From contig JAOZQV010000045.1 of NCBI GenBank assembly GCA_029932035.1, forward strand, positions 1-14,592: a DNA stretch of 14,592 nt. The letters are read 5' to 3'. How positions within the stretch are numbered: position 1 is the first letter of the stretch; each line of letters starts with the position of its first letter. Below are positions 1 through 6,782 of the stretch, piece after piece. The DNA is from Deltaproteobacteria bacterium (GTDB lineage: Bacteria; Desulfobacterota; DSM-4660; Desulfatiglandales; Desulfatiglandaceae). A program made the translations under genes and the position numbers. The notes below the pieces were generated by a model that was given only the letters and a program-made list of their open reading frames with translations, did not search any database and was not told the origin of the DNA.

Positions 1-1
1 A

Positions 2-97
2 CAATTATTTGAGCTTTCAGATGATATGGCAACCAAAGTCAGCATCGAGTTTTACTCAGATCCAATAGATGCATTTACAAAGGCAATTATGGACTAA
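2..97 (+). CDS. 3' end of an unidentified plus-strand gene (partial)
   Basis: An open frame enters from the left edge and runs 31 codons to a TAA at 95-97. It ends in ...DAFTKAIMD. I do not recognise the family, and no motif is visible in so short a tail. It is the only candidate gene on the plus strand at this end and converges on the long minus-strand gene series. A strong ribosome binding site follows directly after its stop (98-104), so it was probably followed by another gene in the same transcript. It is called coding because it is open from the edge and has a well-placed downstream gene start; the evidence is modest. Confidence 0.4.
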   Translation, partial: QLFELSDDMATKVSIEFYSDPIDAFTKAIMD

Positions 98-107
98 AAG
101 GAGGATT

Positions 108-143
108 ATGCCTAAATCCAGATTGGGCGCCAAACGTTGTTGA
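108..143 (+). pseudogene. 11-codon ORF behind a strong RBS; possible truncated gene start
   Basis: AAAGGAGG at 97-104 is followed at normal spacing by ATG at 108-110, but the frame stops after 11 codons (MPKSRLGAKRC). A strong Shine-Dalgarno with so short an ORF suggests a gene whose body was lost or displaced by insertion or deletion. The sequence beyond (144-300) has stops in all plus frames. It could also be a leader peptide or chance. No homology is recognised. Confidence 0.25.
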
Positions 144-365
144 GCCGAAGTGATACGATAAAGTTTTTATATATCAGTTGGTTAAGAACAAAATGAAACG
201 ATGGTGAGGCGATAAACTGAACGAGGGTAAGGGTGGACGTTAGTACAGAACGTGCTTTACGATGTTGATCCTGTATGATCTGAGGGATGTCCATAAAATC
301 ATAAATTTCTCTTGGTGCGCAAAGATAGAACAGGGTCTTAAATATTGACTATTCGACCCCCCCCC
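144..365. other. Gene-free convergent region
   Basis: This lies between the plus-strand remnant and the end of the minus-strand series. A 60-codon minus-strand frame crosses it (112-294), but it has no SD and no recognisable motif, so I do not call it. A run of ten C (357-366) abuts the stop codon of the YeeE gene. GGGTC (333-337 region) and GACCC before the C run could pair as a weak 5-bp stem with a long loop, which is not a convincing terminator. Confidence 0.4.
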
Positions 366-1172
366 CTAACACCCCTCATCTTCCACGATCTCAAACTTGG
401 ATGAGGAAGGTTTCTCTGCTTTTGGACTGGGCTTTTGAATCTCTTCCATCCTTTCTCGGGTCTGTGCCTGAGGAGATGGCCTGTTGGCAGCAATACGATC
501 CGGATTAATAAGGGCAAGAATCAGACCGAGAAGGATAAGAATCGCTGCGGCAGATCTCTTCATTCTCTTTGAGCCGCCCGGGAGAGTGTCCCTGTCTCCG
601 AATTTATTTTCCACCTTTTCCACAAACCAGTAGGCCCCCACAGCCATAAGGCATACCAACAAGGCAATAATACCGGAGTTGAGATTCAGGACATCGGTGA
701 GGCGGATGGCGCCCATATCCCCTGCCGAATAGAATTTCTCTAATAACGGGAATATCTCGGCAAAGATAAATGAGCCAATGATCATGCCGCCGATAAATAC
801 TAATCCGTCAAGCTTGCCCGATACCGTGGCCACGATGGAGGTTGTGGGGCAATAGCCGCCCATTATGAACCCTATGCCGAGGACAAGGCCACCCACAATC
901 TGAGGCCATATATAGGTGGGTAAGAGATAGACCAGGCCAAGATCGATCCAACCAAAGACAGAAAAATATAGGAGGCCTAACATGCACACAATGATAGCGG
1001 TAAACATGACCTTAAAAACGGCAAAGTCTCTTAGATAAAAGTTCGCTGTGAGTTTCCTGACGTTTCCAAACCCGGCCCTTTCGAGCACAAACCCAAAGAG
1101 GAAACCGATAAGCCCGGCCATCTGGAGGCCGTAGGCGAAATCAAACCAACCTAATTTGTATAGAGGTCCCAT
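366..1172 (-). CDS. YeeE/YedE-family membrane transporter, larger subunit
   Basis: Predicted 268-residue polytopic membrane protein of the YeeE/YedE (sulfur transport, DUF395) family. Members move thiosulfate or other sulfur species across the cytoplasmic membrane, and conserved cysteines act in the path. Seen here: about seven or eight hydrophobic segments, the ERAGFGN motif at residues 31-37 and the GYCPTTS motif with its conserved Cys at 106-112. After the last membrane segment (about 207-222) comes a polar Pro/Lys/Glu-rich tail ending in Cys, which is unusual. ATG at 1172 is chosen because it has AAAGGAG eight bases upstream. A GTG three codons earlier abuts that site and is unlikely. Its start overlaps the stop of the preceding YeeE gene by one base (TAATG), so the two are translationally coupled and probably form one transporter. 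Substrate is not deducible. Confidence 0.85.
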   Translation of the reverse strand: MGPLYKLGWFDFAYGLQMAGLIGFLFGFVLERAGFGNVRKLTANFYLRDFAVFKVMFTAIIVCMLGLLYFSVFGWIDLGLVYLLPTYIWPQIVGGLVLGIGFIMGGYCPTTSIVATVSGKLDGLVFIGGMIIGSFIFAEIFPLLEKFYSAGDMGAIRLTDVLNLNSGIIALLVCLMAVGAYWFVEKVENKFGDRDTLPGGSKRMKRSAAAILILLGLILALINPDRIAANRPSPQAQTRERMEEIQKPSPKAEKPSSSKFEIVEDEGC

Positions 1173-1681
1173 TATAGCCACTCCTTTCTAAAAAAATAGG
1201 CGGTTGCATATGCGCCTGCAAAGATAGAGAACATAAAGATCCAGCTGCCGAAGGCAAGCTCGGCGGCCCCGGTAAGGGCCTGTCCGCTTGTGCACCCCCT
1301 GGCCAATCGCGCGGCAAATCCTGATAAGATACCCCCACCTAAGGCAAGCCAGAGCCGGGCTGAAACCCCTATGGATGGTCCCCTTGCCACCTCGCCCTTT
1401 ATCCTGTTGGCTATAAAGGCAGAAAACAGGCCTCCGAGTGCGGCCCCCATGCTCAGAAAAACCAGCCAGGCCATGAGAGGAGATCGACTCCCTGACAGGT
1501 ACTTTGAGAAATATGCGTTGGCCTTTGTATGTTCGGGAGCCATTAGATCAATCCCTGCCGTTGCAACCCGGGCAAAGGTCGCTGAAGATCCAACACCTCT
1601 ACCCATAGTATAAAAGGAAAACAGCATGACTAACCCAAGTAAGGTCCCGATGACATAAGGGTTGGCAAAACGTTGATTCAT
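1172..1681 (-). CDS. YeeE/YedE-family membrane transporter, smaller subunit
   Basis: A 169-residue membrane protein with about four hydrophobic segments. It carries the family signature RGCTSGQALTG at residues 128-138, including the conserved Cys130, and an early GRGVGSS (27-33). This is half the size of a fused YeeE, matching split two-subunit systems such as the PmpA/PmpB type. It is translationally coupled (TAATG) to the larger YeeE protein downstream, so the two likely assemble in the cytoplasmic membrane to import a sulfur species. The start ATG has an AGGAGG-type site just upstream. The position after a HEAT-repeat protein, ferredoxin and octaheme cytochrome suggests a role in sulfur or redox metabolism, but that is context only. 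Confidence 0.85.
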   Translation of the reverse strand: MNQRFANPYVIGTLLGLVMLFSFYTMGRGVGSSATFARVATAGIDLMAPEHTKANAYFSKYLSGSRSPLMAWLVFLSMGAALGGLFSAFIANRIKGEVARGPSIGVSARLWLALGGGILSGFAARLARGCTSGQALTGAAELAFGSWIFMFSIFAGAYATAYFFRKEWL

Positions 1682-1712
1682 AATAAACCTCCTTTCCTGT
1701 TTGATTCCTTTT

Positions 1713-2405
1713 TCATCCCTTGGTTTTCTGAACTGCCAATCTTTTGAGCGCCTCTTCTGCCAGTTCTTTTACACAACGGTTGATTAGCTTTCGATCCTGA
1801 TAAATGCTAAGCTCGGCGTCATCGTCAGTAAGGGCCTCAAGGGCCGTCCGTGCATCGCCTGCCTCAAGCAATCCCATGAGCCAGGCCGCTAATCCCCTTA
1901 CAGTAGTATCCATCGATTGAAGGTAGGGTAAAAAATGGGAAATTTCATCCTGAACCAGGTATGGTCTCACCTGAGAGAGTCTTGAAACCCCCCAGAGGAG
2001 ACCGCGTTGAAGCATTTCCAGTTCCAGATAGTTGCCGTCTTTTCGCGCATAGGATATGAGAATAGGAGCATACTCCCTGGCAAGGAGTTCATGACAGGCC
2101 AAAATCTCTCCCAAGGCCTCTGGGCTACCCCAACCTATACCTCCCGATTCGTCGTTAAGATTCCACATGAGCCGGCGCATGATTATCCTGGCCTGCTCCA
2201 TCTCCTCATCGGCAAGTCTTGCCACAGAAGCGCCCATGGCCGTAACCGCCCGCCATTTTATCTGCTCATCAGCGCTGTAAAGGAAGGAAAAGAGTGAATT
2301 GATGACCTGGCGTGGAGGCATCTTGCACAATGCCTCCAGAGCAAAGTCAAGCTCCTCTGATCTCAGAAGTTCGAGGACCTTCTGTTTTAGGATGCGCCCC
2401 TTCAA
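1713..2405 (-). CDS. HEAT-repeat protein resembling the DVU0298 family
   Basis: A 230-residue soluble, all-helical protein. Repeated helix pairs such as the stretch around IKWRAVTAMGA (49-59) and VRGLAAWLMGLLEA look like HEAT repeats. The conserved block NDESGGIGWGSPEALGEIL (83-101) matches, from memory, a deltaproteobacterial family that databases name after DVU0298 of Desulfovibrio vulgaris. HEAT proteins are scaffolds; no catalytic residue is visible and the function is unknown. The likely start is TTG at 2405, with GGAGGGGGG just upstream. The TTGA start overlaps the TGA stop of the ferredoxin, indicating coupled translation and perhaps physical association with that ferredoxin. Confidence 0.7.
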   Translation of the reverse strand: MKGRILKQKVLELLRSEELDFALEALCKMPPRQVINSLFSFLYSADEQIKWRAVTAMGASVARLADEEMEQARIIMRRLMWNLNDESGGIGWGSPEALGEILACHELLAREYAPILISYARKDGNYLELEMLQRGLLWGVSRLSQVRPYLVQDEISHFLPYLQSMDTTVRGLAAWLMGLLEAGDARTALEALTDDDAELSIYQDRKLINRCVKELAEEALKRLAVQKTKG

Positions 2406-2602
2406 CCACCCCCCTCCCAGGTTATGCAGTCCTTGGGGCAGTAACTTATGGCCGTACGGATCTCTTCTTCAGGATATTGAGAAAGTTCTACTGCCTCAAT
2501 GATCCCTGATTCCTCATTTATTCTAAAGACAGAGGGACATAACTCCACGCAGGATTCGCAATCAGAGCACTCTCTAATATCAATGACAGGGGTCTGTTCC
2601 AT
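2402..2602 (-). CDS. Single-cluster [4Fe-4S] ferredoxin
   Basis: A 66-residue ferredoxin, a soluble one-electron carrier. The Cys motif CSDCESCVELCP near the N-terminus and a lone CP (YCPKDCI) near the C-terminus give the layout of the Desulfovibrio single-cluster ferredoxins (D. gigas Fd II type), in which the second cluster-binding motif is degenerate. The frame is open up to a TTG at 2659, but the extra 19 residues do not look like ferredoxin and that TTG has no SD. ATG at 2602 gives a standard ferredoxin N-terminus (MEQTPVIDIREC), although its own SD is weak; GTG four codons earlier is the alternative. It lies directly between the octaheme cytochrome and the coupled HEAT-repeat gene, so it could carry electrons for either partner. 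Confidence 0.85.
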   Translation of the reverse strand: MEQTPVIDIRECSDCESCVELCPSVFRINEESGIIEAVELSQYPEEEIRTAISYCPKDCITWEGGG

Positions 2603-2691
2603 CTTTGACACGAAGTTCCATAACTTCCCCGCTGCAAACGGGATAAATAGGCACTTCAAACTTTAGGCATTTTAGGCACTTTCCCTTCGTC

Positions 2692-3963
2692 CTACTTAAC
2701 CTTATGCGTCGCCCTCATGGTACGTGCAAGTTCCTGGATTTCACCTAAGGATTTGGTCATAGCGGCCCAGCCGTACCAGTATGCATAATCCGGGTTGGAG
2801 TGAAAAACACCCTGATAGGTTCGCATCCGGTACTTCATATACATTCTAAACAGTACCTGGTCTATGTATGAACCGCCTGTCTGCTTGAAGTAGAGAAAAT
2901 CAGGATAGGCAAAGGAGTAGTGATCCGGTTTTTTGATGATTCCGTCTTTGTAAAGAGTGGCAACAGTTTCAATCCCATCGGCCATCAGTCGGTCTGCATT
3001 TTTCATAAGTTGATCCCCCATCTCCAACTGCTGGCGGGCGTACTGCTCTGCATGACATGCAGTGCATGTCTTGATCATCTTTTCCCTTTCCGTATTCCAG
3101 GCCTTTTCTGTCAGTCGGACCATGTCCCCGGCTTTTATTACTTCTAAGCGCGCGGTCGGTTTCCCGGTCTCAGGATTCAATACTCCCAAGGCCTTAAGTA
3201 TGGTAACCCTGTCAGCGGCCCATTGCTTATCTTCAGGAAGGGGCAACCTGACCCCCAGGAACCCCCATGCTGTCCGGTTTTCGTGGGTGCCACCGGGAAG
3301 GTGGCATAACTGGCAGGTAGGCGCTGCAGCGCCTTCAGGTAAGTTGCCTGCCTGTTTGACGAAAAATCGAGTGCCATGCTTTGAGCTGCTCCACATCTCC
3401 CACTGTGGGTGGTCATAACCCATATGGCACTGCTGGCAGGCCCTCGGATCCTGGGCCTCTTTTTTGGAAAAGACGTGACGCGTATGGCACTCGTCACAGG
3501 AGTTGTTCTGATAGTGATAACCCTTATCCCTCTGGTCCTTTTTCTGTGCCTCACTCTTTACGCCCATATTATGACAGCCCCCGCAACCCTTGCCCCCCTC
3601 CATTAACACATCAGGCTCCATGTGGGTAATCGGCATGGCATTCAGTGTGTACCAGCCCAGATTGTGCTTGCCCTTGACAAACTGATCGAACTGATCTTCA
3701 TGGCATTCGGCACAGACATGTTCATCCGGCAGCCGGGCCAGATTGGCATCTTTAGCTGTTTTATGTTTATCGCCATGGCAATCGGAACATGACACCTCTT
3801 CTCCGGAGTGTTTACTTGCTCTCCAGTCGGACACCAGGCCTGGCGAGACCTTCTCGTGGCAGGCGATGCACTCGTTCTCCTCAGCCTGTACGGGGCTGCC
3901 AAAGGCAAGAACCGCCGTCCATAGGAGGGCAATCAAAGCCGATATCATTCTCTTTGCAAACAA
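2692..3963 (-). CDS. Octaheme c-type cytochrome, hydroxylamine oxidoreductase (HAO)-like
   Basis: A 423-residue secreted cytochrome with exactly eight CxxCH heme motifs, at Cys 32, 59, 84, 127, 156, 176, 217 and 300. A Sec-type signal peptide (about residues 1-27, cleavage near VQA-EE) directs it to the periplasm. The heme spacing, the GYDHPQWEMW...SSKHG block after heme 6, the long gap to heme 8 and the helical Tyr-rich C-terminus are those of the HAO superfamily. Members oxidise hydroxylamine or, in anaerobes, reduce hydroxylamine or nitrite; some use other N or S oxyanions. Active HAO needs a C-terminal cross-linking Tyr. Several Tyr lie at 364-397, but I cannot say whether one is equivalent. 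The start is TTG at 3963, with AAGGAG six bases upstream. It is shorter than nitrifier HAO (about 500-570 residues). It follows FprA, so reactive-nitrogen detoxification is a fair guess. Confidence 0.85.
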   Translation of the reverse strand: MFAKRMISALIALLWTAVLAFGSPVQAEENECIACHEKVSPGLVSDWRASKHSGEEVSCSDCHGDKHKTAKDANLARLPDEHVCAECHEDQFDQFVKGKHNLGWYTLNAMPITHMEPDVLMEGGKGCGGCHNMGVKSEAQKKDQRDKGYHYQNNSCDECHTRHVFSKKEAQDPRACQQCHMGYDHPQWEMWSSSKHGTRFFVKQAGNLPEGAAAPTCQLCHLPGGTHENRTAWGFLGVRLPLPEDKQWAADRVTILKALGVLNPETGKPTARLEVIKAGDMVRLTEKAWNTEREKMIKTCTACHAEQYARQQLEMGDQLMKNADRLMADGIETVATLYKDGIIKKPDHYSFAYPDFLYFKQTGGSYIDQVLFRMYMKYRMRTYQGVFHSNPDYAYWYGWAAMTKSLGEIQELARTMRATHKVK

Positions 3964-4024
3964 GATTTTCTCCTTTTCCTAACTCCTCCCCCTGGCAGGG
4001 ATTGCCTTGATACTTGAGGGGCGA

Positions 4025-5212
4025 TTATTCTGCCGGTAATGCGTCAGCAATCTTCTTCGCTAATTCACGACACGCATCCAGACTTTTGTCATCAGGCACG
4101 TACTGAATCCTCACGCCCGGATCAATAATATCGAATTTCATCTGTTCGAGCTCTTTGGTGACCAGCTTTGCAGCTTCACCACTCCAGCCGAATGAACCAA
4201 ACGCTGCCCCTATCTTATTCAACGGTTTCAGCCCTTTCATGTATGTCAGAAAGTCACTGACCGTGGGGAAAATCCCGTTATTCAGAGTCGGGGACCCGAT
4301 GATAATTGCGCCTGCGTCAAGGACCTCGGTCATGACATCACTGCGATGGCAATTCCTGAGATGCATCAGCCTGGCATCCACACCTTCCTCGCCAAGTGCG
4401 TTTATAATGGCCTCTCCCATGGCCTCAGTACTGTGCCACATGGTATCGTAAACGACCACTGCCTTTCTCTTTGGTTTCTGAGCGCTCCATTCCACATAGG
4501 CATTGATAATTTTTGACGGATCTTTCCGCCAGAAGATGCCGTGGTCTGGGCAGATCATATCGATGGGCAACCCCATCTCTGTAACCTTTTCCACTAATTT
4601 GAGTATAAGCGGCGCATAGAGTAGAAGGATATTGGCGAAGTATTTCTTTGCATGGGGCATGATGGCATCACCCACCTGGTCGTCAAATCTCTCAAGTCCC
4701 GCATAGTGCTGCCCGAATCCGTCGCTGGAAAAAAGGATCCTGTCCTCATTCGCGTAGGTAAACATGCTGTCGGGCCAGTGAACCATCCTGGTCTCTAAAA
4801 AGGTGAGGGTCCTCTTCCCTAAGCTCAATTCCCCGCCGTTTTCCACGGGCTGGTAATTCCATTTCTGAGGAAAATGCTTTGAAAGATTCTTCTGTCCCAT
4901 CTTGGAGCAGTAAAGGGGTTTATCCTCGCCGATCTTGTGCATTACTCTCGGCAGGCCCCCGGAATGGTCCATCTCGGTGTGGTTGCTGATAACATAATCA
5001 ATCTTCTTTGGGTCAACAATCTGGCTGATATTGTATAGCAATTCATCGGTAAATTCCTTCTTGGCCGTATCTATCAGGGTAATCTTTTCGTCCATGATAA
5101 GAAACGAATTATAGGTTGTCCCCTGGTACGTGGAATATCCGTGGAAATCCCTTACGTTCCAGTCAATTACTCCCAACCAGTAAATGCCTTCTTTAATCTC
5201 CATAGGTTTCAT
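4025..5212 (-). CDS. fprA: A-type flavodiiron protein (rubredoxin:oxygen oxidoreductase / FprA)
   Basis: A 395-residue cytoplasmic flavodiiron protein that reduces O2 to water and/or NO to N2O, taking electrons from rubredoxin. The N-terminal metallo-beta-lactamase-like domain (about 1-245) holds every di-iron ligand in order: H78-x-E80-x-D82-H83, H145, D164 and H224, matching D. gigas ROO within one or two positions. The C-terminal flavodoxin domain (about 250-390) contains the FMN site, with a GSPTLNNG loop and GSFGWSGEA. Length is standard for class A. GGAG lies seven bases before the ATG. The rubredoxin gene ends only three bases upstream, the arrangement known from the D. gigas rubredoxin-ROO unit, so that rubredoxin is the likely donor. 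No feature separates O2 from NO preference. Confidence 0.95.
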   Translation of the reverse strand: MKPMEIKEGIYWLGVIDWNVRDFHGYSTYQGTTYNSFLIMDEKITLIDTAKKEFTDELLYNISQIVDPKKIDYVISNHTEMDHSGGLPRVMHKIGEDKPLYCSKMGQKNLSKHFPQKWNYQPVENGGELSLGKRTLTFLETRMVHWPDSMFTYANEDRILFSSDGFGQHYAGLERFDDQVGDAIMPHAKKYFANILLLYAPLILKLVEKVTEMGLPIDMICPDHGIFWRKDPSKIINAYVEWSAQKPKRKAVVVYDTMWHSTEAMGEAIINALGEEGVDARLMHLRNCHRSDVMTEVLDAGAIIIGSPTLNNGIFPTVSDFLTYMKGLKPLNKIGAAFGSFGWSGEAAKLVTKELEQMKFDIIDPGVRIQYVPDDKSLDACRELAKKIADALPAE

Positions 5213-5215
5213 ATC

Positions 5216-5374
5216 TTACTCCTTTCCAAACAGGTCTTTCGCTGCCCCGCAGATGGGACATGTCCAGTCATCTGCAACATCATCAAATGAGGTCCCTGGC
5301 TCTACGCCGTTATCCGGGTCGCCATCCTCCGGGTCGTACACATAACCACATACCGAACATACATACTTGTCCAC
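5216..5374 (-). CDS. rub: Rubredoxin (CX2C type), partner of FprA
   Basis: A 52-residue classical rubredoxin with one Fe(Cys)4 centre. Ligands lie in CSVCGY (C6, C9) and CPICGA (C39, C42), with the usual YDPEDGDPDNG and DDWTCP blocks. The start is GTG at 5374, six bases after GGAGG; no nearer ATG exists. It sits three bases before fprA and almost certainly delivers electrons to it. It shares 44 of 52 residues with the rubredoxin at 10491-10649, including all of the first 25 residues after the start, so the pair arose by duplication. Confidence 0.95.
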   Translation of the reverse strand: MDKYVCSVCGYVYDPEDGDPDNGVEPGTSFDDVADDWTCPICGAAKDLFGKE

Positions 5375-5416
5375 AATTTTTCCTCCTTTTATATAGATTT
5401 TAAAATAATTATTTTT

Positions 5417-5496
5417 GGGGACGCAGATTTCCGCAGATAAAAACGGATAATCAAAAAATTAAAAATCAGAGATAATCTGCGTTGATCAGCGTCCTA
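5417..5496. repeat. Dispersed inverted-repeat element, copy 1
   Basis: The left arm GGACGCAGATTTCCGCAGAT (5419-5438) faces the right arm ATCTGCGTTGATCAGCGTCC (5475-5494) and pairs at 16 of 20 positions across an AT-rich centre. A related element lies at 12169-12249. It fills the gap between the flavoprotein-arsenate reductase gene and the rubredoxin gene. It resembles the GGACGC/GCAGAT intergenic palindromes common in anaerobic Proteobacteria; function is unknown. A mobile miniature element or a transcript-end hairpin are both possible. Confidence 0.75.
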
Positions 5497-5521
5497 ATTC
5501 TTTTTTTAAGTAGTACAGCCT

Positions 5522-6496
5522 TTAGATTCCATTTTTTCTCTCACAGAGATCTTTAACCCTTTTCTCAATATCATCCCTGATCTCACGCATGAGAGAGATC
5601 GGTTTTCCTGCTGGATCTTCCAAATCCCATTCCTCATTCGGCACGTCAGGAAAAAGGGGGCATGCATCTCCACAGCCCATTGATATGATCAAGTCCGGTT
5701 TTCCATGGCTCGCGACGGCTGAAATGGTTTTGGGTTTACGAAAGGCCATATCAATATCCTTTTCACCCATGACTTCAATCATGAGCGGATTGATTTCCTC
5801 AGCAGGTGTACTGCCCGCGCTTACAGCTTCTATCCGGCCCCCGGCATGGCGCTGGGCAAAGGCGCTCGCCATCTGGCTGCGGCAGGCGTTTTCGGCGCAG
5901 ACAAAAAGGATTTTCTTCCTGTCTAAAAAAGGGGCTACAAGGGTCCCGGCCCTTTTTTTTGCATCCTCAAGGGCCGTGGGATGCTTTGCTATATCTCCAG
6001 ACCCTTCGATCTGTTTGAAATTTAGACTCCCATCAAAGCTCGCGCCAACCGCGTCAAAGAAATACTTTGCAGTGAGGTCGACACCTTCAAAGAGATTCTT
6101 TCCCTTTGTGGCGCCTACGGCTAATGATAAGCCTTGCCGCCACTCCCTGCCCGGGTCCGTTAACCCGAGCACATATCTCCTCGACCAGAGGGCCTGGGAA
6201 CGGTCAATGAGGGCCTTAAGCTGAGCCGTAACCCCGTAAAAAAATACGGGTGTTGCCATCACGATAAGATCTGCATTGCGGAGTAAGGGATAAACCTCCT
6301 GCATATCATCGTCAATGGGACAGAAGCCCTTCTGTTCGCAAACCCCGCATTCCAGGCAGGGAGAAATATTTTTCTTGGCCACATCTATATATTCTGTTCG
6401 TGCCCCGAGTCTTTCGGCTTCCGTGAGAAATGTCGAGAGGAGGATGCTGGTATTTCCTTTTATACGGGGGCTTCCCTGTAATCCGAGGACAAACAT
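5522..6496 (-). CDS. Fusion of iron-sulfur flavoprotein (FMN reductase fold) and arsenate reductase-like phosphatase
   Basis: A 324-residue two-domain cytoplasmic protein. Residues 1-190 form an NADPH-dependent FMN reductase/flavodoxin fold, with the phosphate-binding GSPRIKGNTS loop at 8-17 and a compact cysteine motif C47-x2-C50-x2-C53-x5-C59. That motif marks iron-sulfur flavoproteins (Isf), which accept ferredoxin electrons and can reduce O2 or peroxide. Residues 195-324 form a low-molecular-weight phosphatase/ArsC domain with the CX5R loop C200-AENAC-R206-S, a redox Cys pair C275/C279 in GCGDACP, and the acid in WDLEDP (291-295). Such ArsC enzymes reduce arsenate and are recycled by thiols. 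The fusion could feed reducing power straight to the disulfide, which is inference. The start has AAGGAAGG upstream. It follows a truncated thioredoxin-like gene and glutaredoxin/FTR genes. Confidence 0.88.
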   Translation of the reverse strand: MFVLGLQGSPRIKGNTSILLSTFLTEAERLGARTEYIDVAKKNISPCLECGVCEQKGFCPIDDDMQEVYPLLRNADLIVMATPVFFYGVTAQLKALIDRSQALWSRRYVLGLTDPGREWRQGLSLAVGATKGKNLFEGVDLTAKYFFDAVGASFDGSLNFKQIEGSGDIAKHPTALEDAKKRAGTLVAPFLDRKKILFVCAENACRSQMASAFAQRHAGGRIEAVSAGSTPAEEINPLMIEVMGEKDIDMAFRKPKTISAVASHGKPDLIISMGCGDACPLFPDVPNEEWDLEDPAGKPISLMREIRDDIEKRVKDLCERKNGI

Positions 6497-6527
6497 TAGA
6501 GTATATTCCTTCCTTAATTGAGGAGCT

Positions 6528-6707
6528 TTACCAGTTTACCGGGTTAGTGGCGTGTTGAAGAAGGTAAGGGCTTTTTTCATTACTTAAACGATTTGAAGCC
6601 CTTTTTGGGTTTACATCGGCAGCGTGCACGTGATCTCCAGGAGAAAGGGCTGCAAGAATAAAGATCAGACAAAGCGTCAACCAAAGCCAGATGCTTCGAT
6701 GTATCAT
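6528..6707 (-). pseudogene. Truncated N-terminus of a DUF255 (thioredoxin-like, YyaL/SSP411-type) protein
   Basis: A 59-codon minus-strand frame begins with a plausible signal peptide (MIHRSIWLWLTLCLIFILAA..., to about residue 30). It then reads NRLSNEKSPYLLQHATNPVNW, the hallmark N-terminus of the DUF255 thioredoxin-domain family, and stops at TAA right after NPVNW. Intact members continue with W-x-PW and the redox CxxC motif, for several hundred residues. Everything beyond is missing and the next gene starts 31 bases later, so this is a remnant left by deletion. No SD precedes its ATG; a 9-bp tandem repeat abuts it instead. Confidence 0.75.
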
Positions 6708-6708
6708 T

Positions 6709-6735
6709 TTTCGTGCCCTTCGTGATCTTCGTGGT
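6709..6735. repeat. Three tandem copies of a 9-bp CTTCGTGNN unit
   Basis: Units at 6709-6717, 6718-6726 and 6727-6735 read (T/C)TTCGTG followed by two variable bases. Similar TTCGTGNNCTTCGTGG strings are familiar intergenic repeats in many bacterial genomes. The array sits between the FTR gene and the DUF255 remnant. A short GGCTC/GAGCC hairpin (6749-6763) lies just beside it, without a T-run. Confidence 0.6.
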
Positions 6736-6782
6736 AAAATCTCTCTTTGGCTCTCGCCGAGCCGTAGGCCGGTTTGCCTGGG

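Noticed and set aside
112..294. 60-codon minus-strand frame in the left gap
   Set aside because: No SD, no recognisable motif, and it overlaps the plus-strand RBS/mini-ORF. Possibly decayed mobile DNA, but nothing shows it.
5589..6224. 211-codon plus-strand frame opposite the fusion gene
   Set aside because: Antisense shadow of a clearly recognisable Isf-ArsC protein; no motif of its own.
6749..6763. GGCTC/GAGCC hairpin as a terminator after the FTR gene
   Set aside because: Only a 5-bp stem and no U-run on the transcribed strand.
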